The notes below the pieces were generated by a model, which saw only the letters and a program-made list of their open reading frames with translations, did no database searches and was not told the origin of the DNA. Shown here piece after piece: positions 18,067 to 26,825 of a stretch of DNA of 40,393 bases; position 1 is the first letter of the stretch, and each line of letters opens with the position of its first letter. Position numbers and translations under genes: made by a program. Source of the stretch: Rhodobiaceae bacterium (GTDB lineage: Bacteria; Pseudomonadota; Alphaproteobacteria; Rhizobiales; TMED25); NCBI GenBank assembly GCA_018651345.1, contig JABIEF010000069.1, positions 1 to 40,393 on the forward strand, read 5' to 3'.

Positions 18067-20019
18067 CTATATATTTTTTCTGTTGTTAATCAGATGGTCT
18101 ACAACGCTTGGATCTGCAAGTGTTGATATGTCACCAAGGTTATTAAAATCATTCTCAGCAATTTTACGTAGTATTCTCCTCATAATTTTACCAGAGCGTG
18201 TCTTTGGTAGTCCTGGTGCAAATTGTATATAGTCAGGAGTAGCAATTGGTCCAATAACTTTTCTAACCCATTTAATTAATTCATTGGTAAGATTCTCATT
18301 GGGTTTTAGATTATGCATCAATGTAACATAGGCATAAATTCCTTGGCCTTTCAGTGAATGAGCGTATCCTACAACCGCAGCTTCAGTAACAGATTGATGT
18401 GAGACTAGTGCAGATTCTATTTCTGCCGTTCCTAGCCTATGGCCAGAAACATTAATTACATCATCTACTCGACCGGTAATCCAATAATATCCATCCTTAT
18501 CTCTTTTACAACCATCACCTGTAAAATACATATTTTTATAAGTTGAGAAATAAGTTTCTTCAAATCTTTTATGGTCTCCATAAACTGTTCTCATTTGTCC
18601 TGGCCATGAGTCGGTAATAACAAGATTGCCCTCGCATTCTCCTTTTTGTATGTTGCCATTTGAATCCATAATTTCTGGATTAATTCCAAAAAAAGGGTAT
18701 GTTGCTGAGCCAGCTTTTTGACTGATTGCGCCAGGTAAGGGGCTTATCATTATTCCACCTGTTTCGGTTTGCCACCAAGTATCGACGATAGGACACTTTC
18801 CCCCCCCAACAACATTATAGTACCATTGCCAAGCTTCTGGATTAATAGGCTCTCCAACTGTGCCTAGTAATTTTAAGGAAGATCTGTCAGTTGATGTAAC
18901 AAATTGATCACCTGCTCCCATTAAGGCTCTAATAGCAGTTGGTGCAGTGTAAAATATATTAATTTTATGTTTATCAATAATATTCCAAAAACGTGAGGCA
19001 TCTGGATAGTTGGGAATTCCTTCAAACATCATTGTTGTAGCACAATTTGATAATGGACCATATATCATATAACTATGCCCAGTAATCCAGCCAACATCTG
19101 CTCCACACCAATATATATCATCAGGTTTATAATCAAAAATATATTGATGGGTTATTGAGGTATAAACAATATATCCTCCAGTTGTATGCAGAACACCTTT
19201 TGGTTTTCCAGTTGACCCAGATGTATATAGAATGAAAAGAGGATCTTCAGCATTCATTTCTTCTGGAGGGCAATGATCACTAACTTCTTTTTCTTCTTCA
19301 TGTAACCAAAGATCTTTTTTTGAATTCCAGTTTATCTTATTCCCTGTTCTTTTGATGACCAAATTTTTTTCTACGATAGTGCCTAGATCCTTAGCAAGTC
19401 TTATTGCCTCGTCTACATTGTCTTTTAAAGGTATAGTCTTTCCACCCCTAATAGCCTCATCAGCAGTAATAACAATATACGACTTACAGTCATGTATTCT
19501 TCCAGCTAAGGCTTCAGGAGAGAATCCTCCAAATACAACAGAGTGAATAGCACCTATTCTTGCGCAAGCCAGCATTGCAAAGGCTGCTTCAGGAATCATA
19601 GGCATGTATATTGTTATTCTATCACCTTTTTTTGCGCCAAGTTTTTTTAATACATTTGAGAATCTACATACAGCTTCGTATAGTTCTCTATAGGTGTATG
19701 ATTTGGATTCATTAATTTCATCACCTTCCCAGATGATGGCAACTTTATTCGCATTTTTTTCTAAGTGTCTATCAATACAATTTTCACAAACATTTAAAGT
19801 GCCATCTTCATACCATTTTATGTTAATATTATTTTTCTTATAGGATGTATTTTTTACTTTGGAATAGGGTTTTATCCATTTTATTCTTTTACCTTGTTCC
19901 CCCCAAAACCTATCTGGATTCTCAATACTTTGTTTATATAATGTATTATACTTTTCTTCGTTGATATACGCGTTTTTTGCCCAATCATCCGTGACTTCAT
20001 TTGATAAAGATATTTTCAT
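18067..20019 (-). CDS. acs: Acetyl-CoA synthetase
   Basis: This 650-residue adenylate-forming enzyme turns acetate, ATP and CoA into acetyl-CoA, AMP and PPi. It is complete: an N-terminal ACAS domain, the P-loop-like [19 protein letters not shown], a [10 protein letters not shown] motif, [21 protein letters not shown], and the C-terminal SGKIMRR with the acetylatable lysine (Lys611). AGGAG 7 bases before the ATG supports the start. It follows gpsA on the same strand after an 18-bp gap and may be read from the tsaD-gpsA transcript. It gives the cell an acetate-scavenging route and could be regulated by lysine acetylation. Confidence 0.98.
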   Translation of the reverse strand: MKISLSNEVTDDWAKNAYINEEKYNTLYKQSIENPDRFWGEQGKRIKWIKPYSKVKNTSYKKNNINIKWYEDGTLNVCENCIDRHLEKNANKVAIIWEGDEINESKSYTYRELYEAVCRFSNVLKKLGAKKGDRITIYMPMIPEAAFAMLACARIGAIHSVVFGGFSPEALAGRIHDCKSYIVITADEAIRGGKTIPLKDNVDEAIRLAKDLGTIVEKNLVIKRTGNKINWNSKKDLWLHEEEKEVSDHCPPEEMNAEDPLFILYTSGSTGKPKGVLHTTGGYIVYTSITHQYIFDYKPDDIYWCGADVGWITGHSYMIYGPLSNCATTMMFEGIPNYPDASRFWNIIDKHKINIFYTAPTAIRALMGAGDQFVTSTDRSSLKLLGTVGEPINPEAWQWYYNVVGGGKCPIVDTWWQTETGGIMISPLPGAISQKAGSATYPFFGINPEIMDSNGNIQKGECEGNLVITDSWPGQMRTVYGDHKRFEETYFSTYKNMYFTGDGCKRDKDGYYWITGRVDDVINVSGHRLGTAEIESALVSHQSVTEAAVVGYAHSLKGQGIYAYVTLMHNLKPNENLTNELIKWVRKVIGPIATPDYIQFAPGLPKTRSGKIMRRILRKIAENDFNNLGDISTLADPSVVDHLINNRKNI

Positions 20020-20037
20020 AAATAACTCCTATTTTTT

Positions 20038-21018
20038 TTATAATTCATCCCTTAAGGGTCTTTTTAAAAGAGATGATATTGCTTCTTTTGCTGTATATTT
20101 ATTATTTATTATTTGATAAACAGCCTCAGTAATGGGCATTCCGATATTAAGGGACTTAGAAATATGTATAACTGCATTTGTAGTATGAACACCTTCGCTT
20201 AGTAGAGAGTAGTCTGCTATTGATTTTGATGACCCAATTAGAATCCCTAATTTTGTATTTCGAGATTTTCTATTTGTTGCTGTTAATACTAAATCGCCAA
20301 TACCAGATAGACCATTGAAAGTCTCGTGTTTTGCACCTAATTCTATACCGAACTTAGTCATTTCTGATAATCCTCGTGTAATTATAGATGCAACGGCACC
20401 ATCTCCTAAATTATTACCAATAGCTATTCCAGAGGCAATTGCTATTATATTTTTTAGGGCTCCACCTATTTGCACACCAATTAGGTCTGTGCTAAAGTAA
20501 GGGCGAAAATATTCATTAGCAAAAATGTTACCAACCATATTAGCTAATTTTAAATCATGAGCTGCAATTGTCAGAGCTGTAGGGAGTTCTTTAACAATAT
20601 CTTCAGCAAACCCAGGGCCCGATAGTATAACTGGATTGCTATTTGGAAGATTGTGCTTACAAATACTGTCTAACAACTTATTAATTTTATTATCTATTCC
20701 TTTCGAGGCTATTATAACTGGGTTATTAAATGCAGAATTAGATTCTGATATTTTCATAGTTAAAGAGTTGAATTCTTGTGCTGGTGCTGCATATATTAAT
20801 ATATCTGAGTCTAAGATATCATTTAATTTATCTGTGATGATAATACTATCGTTAATTTTTACGTTCAATAAATAAGGACAATCTCTTGTTTCTTTCATCA
20901 ATAAAGCTTTTTGATAATCGTAGTGCCAAAGTGAAACATTATGACCATTTTTATGAGCTAATATACCAATAGCTGTTCCCCAAGCACCAGCTCCTATAAT
21001 ACCTATTTTTTTTTTCAT
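20038..21018 (-). CDS. gpsA: NAD(P)-dependent glycerol-3-phosphate dehydrogenase
   Basis: This 326-residue enzyme reduces dihydroxyacetone phosphate to sn-glycerol-3-phosphate for phospholipid synthesis. Motifs are the Rossmann GIIGAGAWGTAIGILAHKNG, IASKGID, SGPGFAEDI, the catalytic-Lys segment GGALKNIIAIASGIA, and the ATNRKSRNTKLG segment. It abuts tsaD with no intergenic base (TAA immediately followed by ATG), so the two are translationally linked. This tsaD-gpsA pairing is common in alphaproteobacteria. Cytoplasmic and intact. Confidence 0.97.
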   Translation of the reverse strand: MKKKIGIIGAGAWGTAIGILAHKNGHNVSLWHYDYQKALLMKETRDCPYLLNVKINDSIIITDKLNDILDSDILIYAAPAQEFNSLTMKISESNSAFNNPVIIASKGIDNKINKLLDSICKHNLPNSNPVILSGPGFAEDIVKELPTALTIAAHDLKLANMVGNIFANEYFRPYFSTDLIGVQIGGALKNIIAIASGIAIGNNLGDGAVASIITRGLSEMTKFGIELGAKHETFNGLSGIGDLVLTATNRKSRNTKLGILIGSSKSIADYSLLSEGVHTTNAVIHISKSLNIGMPITEAVYQIINNKYTAKEAISSLLKRPLRDEL

Positions 21019-22104
21019 TTAAGCTTTTACTCCTGCGCCTATTGCCGCTTTAGCCTCTGGATCTAATGGCCATCGGGGCTTAACTTCAATCGATAAATTG
21101 TCTATATGGTTTTTTGAGAATCTTTCTGCACCTGCCCAGGCAACCATTGCTCCATTATCAGTGCATAAACCTTGGGGGGGGACGTGTAATGTAACTCCAA
21201 ATTTTGTTGAAAGATTATTTATTGAATTATATATTGTTTTATTAGATGCTACTCCTCCTGCAATAACTACATCAGGTTTAGTAATTTTAGGGTTCTTTAT
21301 TTTAAACAATTTGATGCTGCCTTCAAGTTTATTTATTATAACACTAATTACAGCATCTTGGAAAGATGAGCATATATTTTCAGCATCATGTTTAGTTAAA
21401 GGGATAGATTTTTCTATTTCTCTTCTAACTGCTGTTTTTAGTCCAGAAAAGGAGAAATTTAAGTCTCCCGAATATATCAAAGGTCTTGGAAATTTTATTT
21501 TCTTAGAATCTCCTTTCTTTGCTTGCTCTTCTACTATTGGTCCGCCAGGATAACCTAAGTTTAGTAATTTTGCTACTTTATCATAAGCTTCGCCAACCGC
21601 ATCATCTATTGTTGTACCTAGGCGTTCATATTTTCCAACATCATTTACTATTAATATTTGGGTGTGACCTCCAGAAACGAGCAACAGTAGATATGGAAAT
21701 TCAATTTTTTTTATTAATCTAATAGTGAGTGCATGAGCTTCAAGATGGTTCACACCTATTAAGGGTATGCCTCTAGCCATTGATAAAGCTTTTGCTGTTG
21801 TCAGTCCAACAAGTAGACCGCCCTTTAATCCAGGTCCAGCAGTCACGGCGATGGCATTAATATCATTAAAACTTAATTTTGCATCATTTAAGCTCGATTT
21901 AATAACATTTTCAATTACACTTATATGAGATCTTGCTGCTATTTCAGGTACAACCCCACCATATTTCTTATGTTTTTCTATTTGTGAGTTAATTATATTC
22001 GATAGAATAGTGCCTTGGCCATCACTTGTTCTTCGCACAATAGCTGCAGCTGTTTCATCACAACTTGTTTCTATTCCTAAGACTGTTAAAGTATTATTGT
22101 TCAT
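21019..22104 (-). CDS. tsaD: tRNA N6-threonylcarbamoyladenosine transferase subunit TsaD
   Basis: This 361-residue Kae1/TsaD ASKHA-fold protein transfers the threonylcarbamoyl group to A37 of ANN-decoding tRNAs with TsaB and TsaE. Seen are LGIETSCDETAAAIV, the metal-binding GVNHLEAHAL (two His), the LLLLVSGGHTQI segment, the TIDDAVGEAYDKVAKLL segment and GGVASNKT near the C-terminus. Length is typical. It is the first gene of the tsaD-gpsA(-acs) unit and is divergent from hemC across 132 bp that contain the Irr-box-like palindrome, 26 bp before this start. Confidence 0.97.
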   Translation of the reverse strand: MNNNTLTVLGIETSCDETAAAIVRRTSDGQGTILSNIINSQIEKHKKYGGVVPEIAARSHISVIENVIKSSLNDAKLSFNDINAIAVTAGPGLKGGLLVGLTTAKALSMARGIPLIGVNHLEAHALTIRLIKKIEFPYLLLLVSGGHTQILIVNDVGKYERLGTTIDDAVGEAYDKVAKLLNLGYPGGPIVEEQAKKGDSKKIKFPRPLIYSGDLNFSFSGLKTAVRREIEKSIPLTKHDAENICSSFQDAVISVIINKLEGSIKLFKIKNPKITKPDVVIAGGVASNKTIYNSINNLSTKFGVTLHVPPQGLCTDNGAMVAWAGAERFSKNHIDNLSIEVKPRWPLDPEAKAAIGAGVKA

Positions 22105-22129
22105 ATATTTCTTTTATGATTGTTATTAG

Positions 22130-22146
22130 TTTAGAATTGTTATAAA
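22130..22146. promoter_or_regulatory. Irr-box (iron control element)-like palindrome between tsaD and hemC
   Basis: TTTAGAATTGTTATAAA matches the published alphaproteobacterial Irr iron-control element TTTAGAA-N3-TTCTAAA at 13 of 14 specified bases. It lies upstream of a heme-biosynthesis gene, the expected target class. AT-rich DNA yields such matches by chance at times, so this is tentative. Confidence 0.45.
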
Positions 22147-22175
22147 TCAATATCTTTATATGTAATAATATTTTT

Positions 22176-22193
22176 CGTTATGATCGTTATGAT
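22176..22193. repeat. Perfect tandem 9-bp repeat upstream of hemC
   Basis: CGTTATGAT occurs twice back to back, 43 bases before the hemC ATG. It may be a binding site for a regulator, or only a short slippage product. Confidence 0.6.
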
Positions 22194-22236
22194 AAATATT
22201 ATTAATTTTTTTTAAAAATAAAATTGATGACCCCTT

Positions 22237-23178
22237 ATGAAAAATCAAAAATCTAAGCATGATAAAATTATAATAGGAACTCGTGCATCTCCATTAGCAT
22301 TAAAACAAGCAAAATTAGTTTCTTCTCAACTTATTATGAATAATAAAATAAATAAAGAAGATATTATAATAAAAATTATTAATACTTCGGGAGATTTTAT
22401 TGATAAAAATAGTTTAAATAAATTTGATGGAAAGGGACTGTTTACTAAAGAGATCGATAGAGCTCTAGTTAATGGAGAAATAGATATCGCGGCCCACTCT
22501 GTTAAAGACATAGAGAGTGATTTAATTGAAGGGATTCAAATTTCAGGCGTTTTGGTTAGAGATGATCCGAGAGATGCACTTGTTTCTGTAGGTAAGGTAG
22601 AATCTATAGAAGATTTAAAAATAAATGCATTGGTAGGAACCTCATCTCCACGCCGTGCTGCTATAGTAAAATCCATGAGACCTGATATAATAATAAAAAA
22701 TTTTCGGGGTAATTTTGATACAAGAATAAAAAAATTAGAAGATAATGAGGTTGATGCAACATTTCTCGCAATGGCAGGGATTAATAGATTAAATTTTAAT
22801 AAGAACTATATTTCTCCGATTAGTATTAATAAAATGATACCTGCTGCTGGACAAGGTATTATAGGACTTACAACTAGAATAAATGACGATAGGATTAATA
22901 AAATAGTTGATGGAATAAATGACGAAATTACATTTCTATTAGCCAAAGCTGAACGATGTGCTGTTTCTGTTTTTGGAGGATCATGTATGCAACCTATTGG
23001 TATTAATGCAATTATTGAGGATGAAAACCTTATTAATATTAGAGCGATGATAGCAAGTGAAGATGGATCTAATGTTTTCAATATAAACAAGAAAGATTCT
23101 ATTCAGAATTATGAAGAATTAAGTTATGATATAGGAAGATCTTTATTAGATTATTATAATAAACACTTAATTAAATAG
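22237..23178 (+). CDS. hemC: Porphobilinogen deaminase (hydroxymethylbilane synthase)
   Basis: This 313-residue enzyme joins four porphobilinogens into hydroxymethylbilane in heme synthesis. Family landmarks are IGTRASPLALKQAKLVSSQL, HSVKDIE with the SGDF... region upstream, GTSSPRRAAIVKSMRPDI, the IKNFRGNFDTRIKKL segment, PAAGQGIIGL, and GGSCMQPIG, whose Cys anchors the dipyrromethane cofactor. The protein is cytoplasmic. It is followed by hemD after 9 bp and heads the hemC-hemD-mitofilin-hemY run. An Irr-like box lies 90 bp upstream. No strong ribosome-binding site is seen before the ATG. Confidence 0.97.
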   Translation: MKNQKSKHDKIIIGTRASPLALKQAKLVSSQLIMNNKINKEDIIIKIINTSGDFIDKNSLNKFDGKGLFTKEIDRALVNGEIDIAAHSVKDIESDLIEGIQISGVLVRDDPRDALVSVGKVESIEDLKINALVGTSSPRRAAIVKSMRPDIIIKNFRGNFDTRIKKLEDNEVDATFLAMAGINRLNFNKNYISPISINKMIPAAGQGIIGLTTRINDDRINKIVDGINDEITFLLAKAERCAVSVFGGSCMQPIGINAIIEDENLINIRAMIASEDGSNVFNINKKDSIQNYEELSYDIGRSLLDYYNKHLIK

Positions 23179-23187
23179 GTATTCTCT

Positions 23188-23889
23188 ATGAGATTTATCT
23201 TAACAAGGCCCATGGAGGATTCTTTGCACCTTGGTAGCTTAATGGAAAATTTGCACCACGATGTTTTAATTGATCCTATGCTAGAGATTGAATTTATAAA
23301 GAACGATTTTGATATAAAAGAAATAAACTGTTTTATTATTACAAGCAGATATGCTGCCCATTCATTATTAAAAATACATAATATTAATAAACTAAAAAAT
23401 AAAATATTTTTTTGTATTGGCATAGCAACAAGAAATATTTTAATAAATTATGGTTTTAAAAACATACATCATGCTAATGGTACTTCAGAAGATTTACTAG
23501 AAATAATTACTAGTCATTCAATAAAGAATAATAAGTTTCTTTATATAAGGGGTGCAGATATAAATTGTGATATATGTAAAATACTAAATAATTTTGGAAT
23601 ATCTACTAGTGAAGAGATTGTCTATAAGGCTAATTCTGCAACGGCGTTATTAATGGAAACAGTCACTGCAATTAATAATAATACTATAGACGGAATAATT
23701 TTTTATTCGAAAAGAACTGCAGAAATATTTATAAATTTAATTAAAATAAATAAATTAAGTAATAAAACGTCAATAATTTGTGCGTATTGTTTATCTGAGG
23801 AAATAGCAGACATATTGAGAGCATTCAATATGAAAGTAAAAGTAGCCAAATATCCGATGAATGATGATATTATTAACCTAATAAACTAA
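23188..23889 (+). CDS. hemD: Uroporphyrinogen-III synthase
   Basis: This 233-residue protein of HemD length closes hydroxymethylbilane to uroporphyrinogen III with inversion of ring D. HemD is one of the most divergent enzymes, and assignment rests on RFILTRPMEDS at the N-terminus, ITSRYAAHSLL, the YIRGADINCDI segment, EIVYKA, DGIIFYSKRTAEIF, and position directly after hemC and before mitofilin. The gap to the next gene is short. Confidence comes mostly from motif order plus synteny. Confidence 0.9.
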   Translation: MRFILTRPMEDSLHLGSLMENLHHDVLIDPMLEIEFIKNDFDIKEINCFIITSRYAAHSLLKIHNINKLKNKIFFCIGIATRNILINYGFKNIHHANGTSEDLLEIITSHSIKNNKFLYIRGADINCDICKILNNFGISTSEEIVYKANSATALLMETVTAINNNTIDGIIFYSKRTAEIFINLIKINKLSNKTSIICAYCLSEEIADILRAFNMKVKVAKYPMNDDIINLIN

Positions 23890-23904
23890 GTTGATGTGTG
23901 TTAT

Positions 23905-25110
23905 ATGCAAGAGAACCATAGCGATAATATTGGTAATAAAAAACCTAATGTGACAATTGACACTATAATAGAAGATGACGAAGGCAGCTCTATTAATAAA
24001 AAAGGTACAAATAATCAATTCAATAAAGGATCCTTTAAAAAAATTTTTATAAGTTTTATAAAAATTATTATAATAGCAACTTTCTCTCTTATTCTTTTAT
24101 CATTAATCTATTCTTTTATTATTAAAGGCAGCTCTTTTGATGTTTTTGTTATTGATAAGAAAATTGATTCAAATTTAGATAATATAGATCGCATAGAAAA
24201 AAAATTATCTACTTTAGGTAGCTTAGAAATAAGTTTATCTGGTTTAGAATCACTTAAAAATGAAATTATTGAACTTGATGGTAAAATAAATCTTTTTATA
24301 GATGATTATAATACCAATCCTCCCAGAAATAATTTAGAAAAATTTAATTTAATAGATAATAGAATTAATAATATCTCATTAAAAATAGTGTCATTAGAAA
24401 ACAAGATTCAAGCGCAAGAAGATTTATCTATCGATACAAGCAAATCTAAGAAATCAAATATTAAAGAGTTAAATGAATTAGAGAAACCATTACTTTCTTC
24501 AAATGTTTTACTAGATAAGTCAGATAATTATAATCAAGATCTAGTATTATTGAAAAAAGAGATCTATCAATTGACTAGGGATTTAAATACAAGAAACATA
24601 CTCACAGCAGAACTGCTATATAAAGATATACTCAGCAATGTAAATTTGAATAAATTTTTTACAAACGAAGTAATTGAATTAAGGAAATTATTTCCAGAGA
24701 TTTCAAATATTAAGAAAATTGAAACTCTGTCTTATAAAATGATTCCAACAAAAGATAGTTTACTTAAAGATTTAGATAGTTTGCAATTAATTGATATTCC
24801 CAAAACAAATGGTAATTACGATGTAATGTCAAAGTTTTTAAGTAAAGTATCAAAAGAGATAACTATACGTCGGGTCGATAATAATATTGAAAATATTAGT
24901 CTTAGCGAAGTTAAAGATTATATTGTTACTGATAATTTGTACGAAGCAATTAGTTTGATTAAAAAACTACCGTCAAATAATGTAACCAAAAATTTGATAA
25001 TAAAAGCTAATTCTAGGCTAGATTTCCTAAGAGAAATAAAAATTTTAAATGATTACATATTAGAACAAAAAAATAAGAAATTTATCTTAGAGGAAAATCC
25101 ATATGAGTAA
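23905..25110 (+). CDS. Mitofilin/Mic60-family inner-membrane protein
   Basis: This protein of about 401 residues has a hydrophilic N-terminal tail (1-45), one transmembrane helix (about 46-70), a long charged coiled-coil-rich region (about 80-250) and a C-terminal helical part. This matches the alphaproteobacterial mitofilin (COG4223) layout. In mitochondria Mic60 shapes cristae junctions, and bacterial homologues are linked to intracytoplasmic membranes and outer-membrane contact; no such membranes can be inferred here. Sequence similarity is weak by eye, so the call leans on topology and on its place between hemD and hemY. The frame also has a GTG at 23896, but the ATG at 23905 is preferred. 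It overlaps hemY by 8 bp. Confidence 0.8.
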   Translation: MQENHSDNIGNKKPNVTIDTIIEDDEGSSINKKGTNNQFNKGSFKKIFISFIKIIIIATFSLILLSLIYSFIIKGSSFDVFVIDKKIDSNLDNIDRIEKKLSTLGSLEISLSGLESLKNEIIELDGKINLFIDDYNTNPPRNNLEKFNLIDNRINNISLKIVSLENKIQAQEDLSIDTSKSKKSNIKELNELEKPLLSSNVLLDKSDNYNQDLVLLKKEIYQLTRDLNTRNILTAELLYKDILSNVNLNKFFTNEVIELRKLFPEISNIKKIETLSYKMIPTKDSLLKDLDSLQLIDIPKTNGNYDVMSKFLSKVSKEITIRRVDNNIENISLSEVKDYIVTDNLYEAISLIKKLPSNNVTKNLIIKANSRLDFLREIKILNDYILEQKNKKFILEENPYE

Positions 25111-26659
25111 AATAATTAGTTTTTTACTTATTGTATTATTTGGGGCATTTTTAATCTCTTGGTTATCGGATCATCCTGGCTTTGTTCTGCTTAACTGGGG
25201 TAGTTATGAAATAACAATTAGTTTATTAATTCTATTCATTGGTCTCTTTGTATTTGCAATATTTATAATATTTGCATGGGTAGGTGTTAATTGGGTTTTT
25301 AATATACCCAGTTACGTTAAGGATTACTATTTAAAGAAAAATCATAAAAAGGGTACGGATGCGCTATCAAGAGGTATGGTATCTGTTGCAGCAGGAAATT
25401 TTATTGATACGGATGAACAAATTAGAAAAGTAGATAAATATATTAAAGATAAAGAAAATCCATTCGTACTTATATTAAAAGCACAAAATGCTAACTTAAA
25501 AGAAGATCGTGTAAGTCTAAAAAATATTTTCGAAAATATGATTAAATACGAAGATACTAAGATTCTAGGAATGAGAGGGTTATTTACACTTTTGAAAAGC
25601 GAAGAGAGTGTTGAAAAAACGAGAAATTTATTGACGAGTGCTATTGAGTATAAAAAAGATGAGCCATGGGTTCTTGAAGCAATGTTAGATTTTCAAATAT
25701 TGGATAGGAATTGGAATGGTGCTCAAAAAACTATAGAAATGCAACTAAAAAATAAGATAATAAATAAACAAGTTGCAAATAGAAAAAAAGCAGTCCTGAT
25801 GACTGCCGAAGCACAAGCTCTAGAAGAAAACGATGTTGAAAATAGTTTAAAAATAGCAATTGAAGCAAATAAATTAGAACCAGATTTAATTGCTTCCTCT
25901 TCCATAGCCGCAAGAATTTACTCAGATAAAGGTCAGTATTCGAAAGCAGACAGGATAATTGAAAAGTCATGGAAAATTAATCCCCACCCAGATCTTTCAA
26001 TCATATATAGCTATATTATACCGGGAATTCCACCAAAAGAAAGACTTTCGAGAATTGAAAATTTAATAAAAAAAGGTCCTAAAGATAATATAGAAGCTGC
26101 TATTTCACTGGCAACTGCAGCTATTCAGAGTCTTGATGTTGAAAAAGCAAGAAAAGCACTTAACCCATATATTAATAATAACGTTCAAAAAAGAGTTTGT
26201 ATCTTGATGTCTGAGATAGAAACAATAGATAATGGAGACCAAGGAAAAATTAGAGAATGGCTCGTAAAAGGACTAAATGCAAAAAGTGATCCAGTTTGGT
26301 ATGCTAATAACTATATTTCACCAATGTGGCTTCCAGCATCTCCAGTTACAGGTGAATTAGACGTGTTTAGATGGGGAAATATAGAAGATCTAACATGTAT
26401 TTCTAATGAAGATAAAATTACAATAAGTAATAATAGAGAAGAAATTAATAAAACGAGAGAGACATTAGAATTCACTGAAGAAAATAATCCCGATCTCAAG
26501 CAAAGTAATTTAAATCCTTACATAAAGACAACTTTAATGCGGGCAGAAGATAAGCCTAAAGAAAAAAATATTATTTCAGATAAAAAATCTTTAAATCAAG
26601 ATTCTATACATTCTCCTGATGATCCTGGAGTTGAGCATCTTAGTGATAAAATCGATTAA
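25103..26659 (+). CDS. hemY: HemY-like TPR membrane protein
   Basis: This 518-residue protein has two N-terminal transmembrane segments (about 5-22 and 38-64) around the conserved GFVLLNWGSYEITIS stretch of the HemY N-terminal domain. A KGTDALSRGMVSVAAGN motif and about 250 residues of TPR-like helices follow. The last about 90 residues, after WLPASPVTGELDVFRW, are a charged, disordered tail. HemY is tied to heme genes by synteny but its biochemical role is unknown; it is not the Bacillus protoporphyrinogen oxidase of the same name. It overlaps the mitofilin gene by 8 bp, indicating coupling, and ends the hem run. Confidence 0.88.
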   Translation: MSKIISFLLIVLFGAFLISWLSDHPGFVLLNWGSYEITISLLILFIGLFVFAIFIIFAWVGVNWVFNIPSYVKDYYLKKNHKKGTDALSRGMVSVAAGNFIDTDEQIRKVDKYIKDKENPFVLILKAQNANLKEDRVSLKNIFENMIKYEDTKILGMRGLFTLLKSEESVEKTRNLLTSAIEYKKDEPWVLEAMLDFQILDRNWNGAQKTIEMQLKNKIINKQVANRKKAVLMTAEAQALEENDVENSLKIAIEANKLEPDLIASSSIAARIYSDKGQYSKADRIIEKSWKINPHPDLSIIYSYIIPGIPPKERLSRIENLIKKGPKDNIEAAISLATAAIQSLDVEKARKALNPYINNNVQKRVCILMSEIETIDNGDQGKIREWLVKGLNAKSDPVWYANNYISPMWLPASPVTGELDVFRWGNIEDLTCISNEDKITISNNREEINKTRETLEFTEENNPDLKQSNLNPYIKTTLMRAEDKPKEKNIISDKKSLNQDSIHSPDDPGVEHLSDKID

Positions 26660-26729
26660 TAGTATAGATTATATTCTATAAATAGTTTAAAATAAAACAT
26701 ATATAATACTTTGAACATCTTAGTTTAAG

Positions 26730-26801
26730 GTCGTTGTAGCTTAGATGGTATAGAAACGTATCATAATGCGTGGATCAGCAGTTTAATTTTGCTCGGCGGC
26801 A
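26730..26801 (+). tRNA. Degenerate tRNA-like element with CAT anticodon (Met/Ile2 type)
   Basis: The layout is tRNA-like and 72 bases long without CCA. A 7-bp acceptor GTCGTTG / CGGCGGC holds with three G-T pairs, and T8-A9 is followed by the D-region GCTTAGATGGTATAGA. A CAT anticodon sits at 26762-26764, with a 5-base variable loop. The T-arm is AGCAG / TTGCT with loop TTTAATT (C56 replaced by T). In the standard register the anticodon stem does not pair; shifting by one gives ACGTA / TGCGT but a 6-base loop, and the D-stem has two mismatches. No CCA is encoded. It may be a decaying tRNA-Met/Ile copy or an unusual tRNA. Confidence 0.5.
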
Positions 26802-26825
26802 CAATTTAAATTTATAGGGGATAAT

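Noticed and set aside
21098-21553. Plus-strand open frame of about 151 codons inside tsaD
   Set aside because: It is antisense to the well-conserved tsaD coding sequence and its translation shows no recognisable family features.
26663-26680. TATAGA / TCTATA hairpin after hemY as a terminator
   Set aside because: It is all A/T except one pair, has a 6-base loop and no T-tract; it is expected by chance in this composition.
26660-26825. Molybdenum/tungsten cofactor riboswitch before the reductase-tup unit
   Set aside because: The spacer is filled by the tRNA-like element and no GC-rich multi-stem aptamer is visible.
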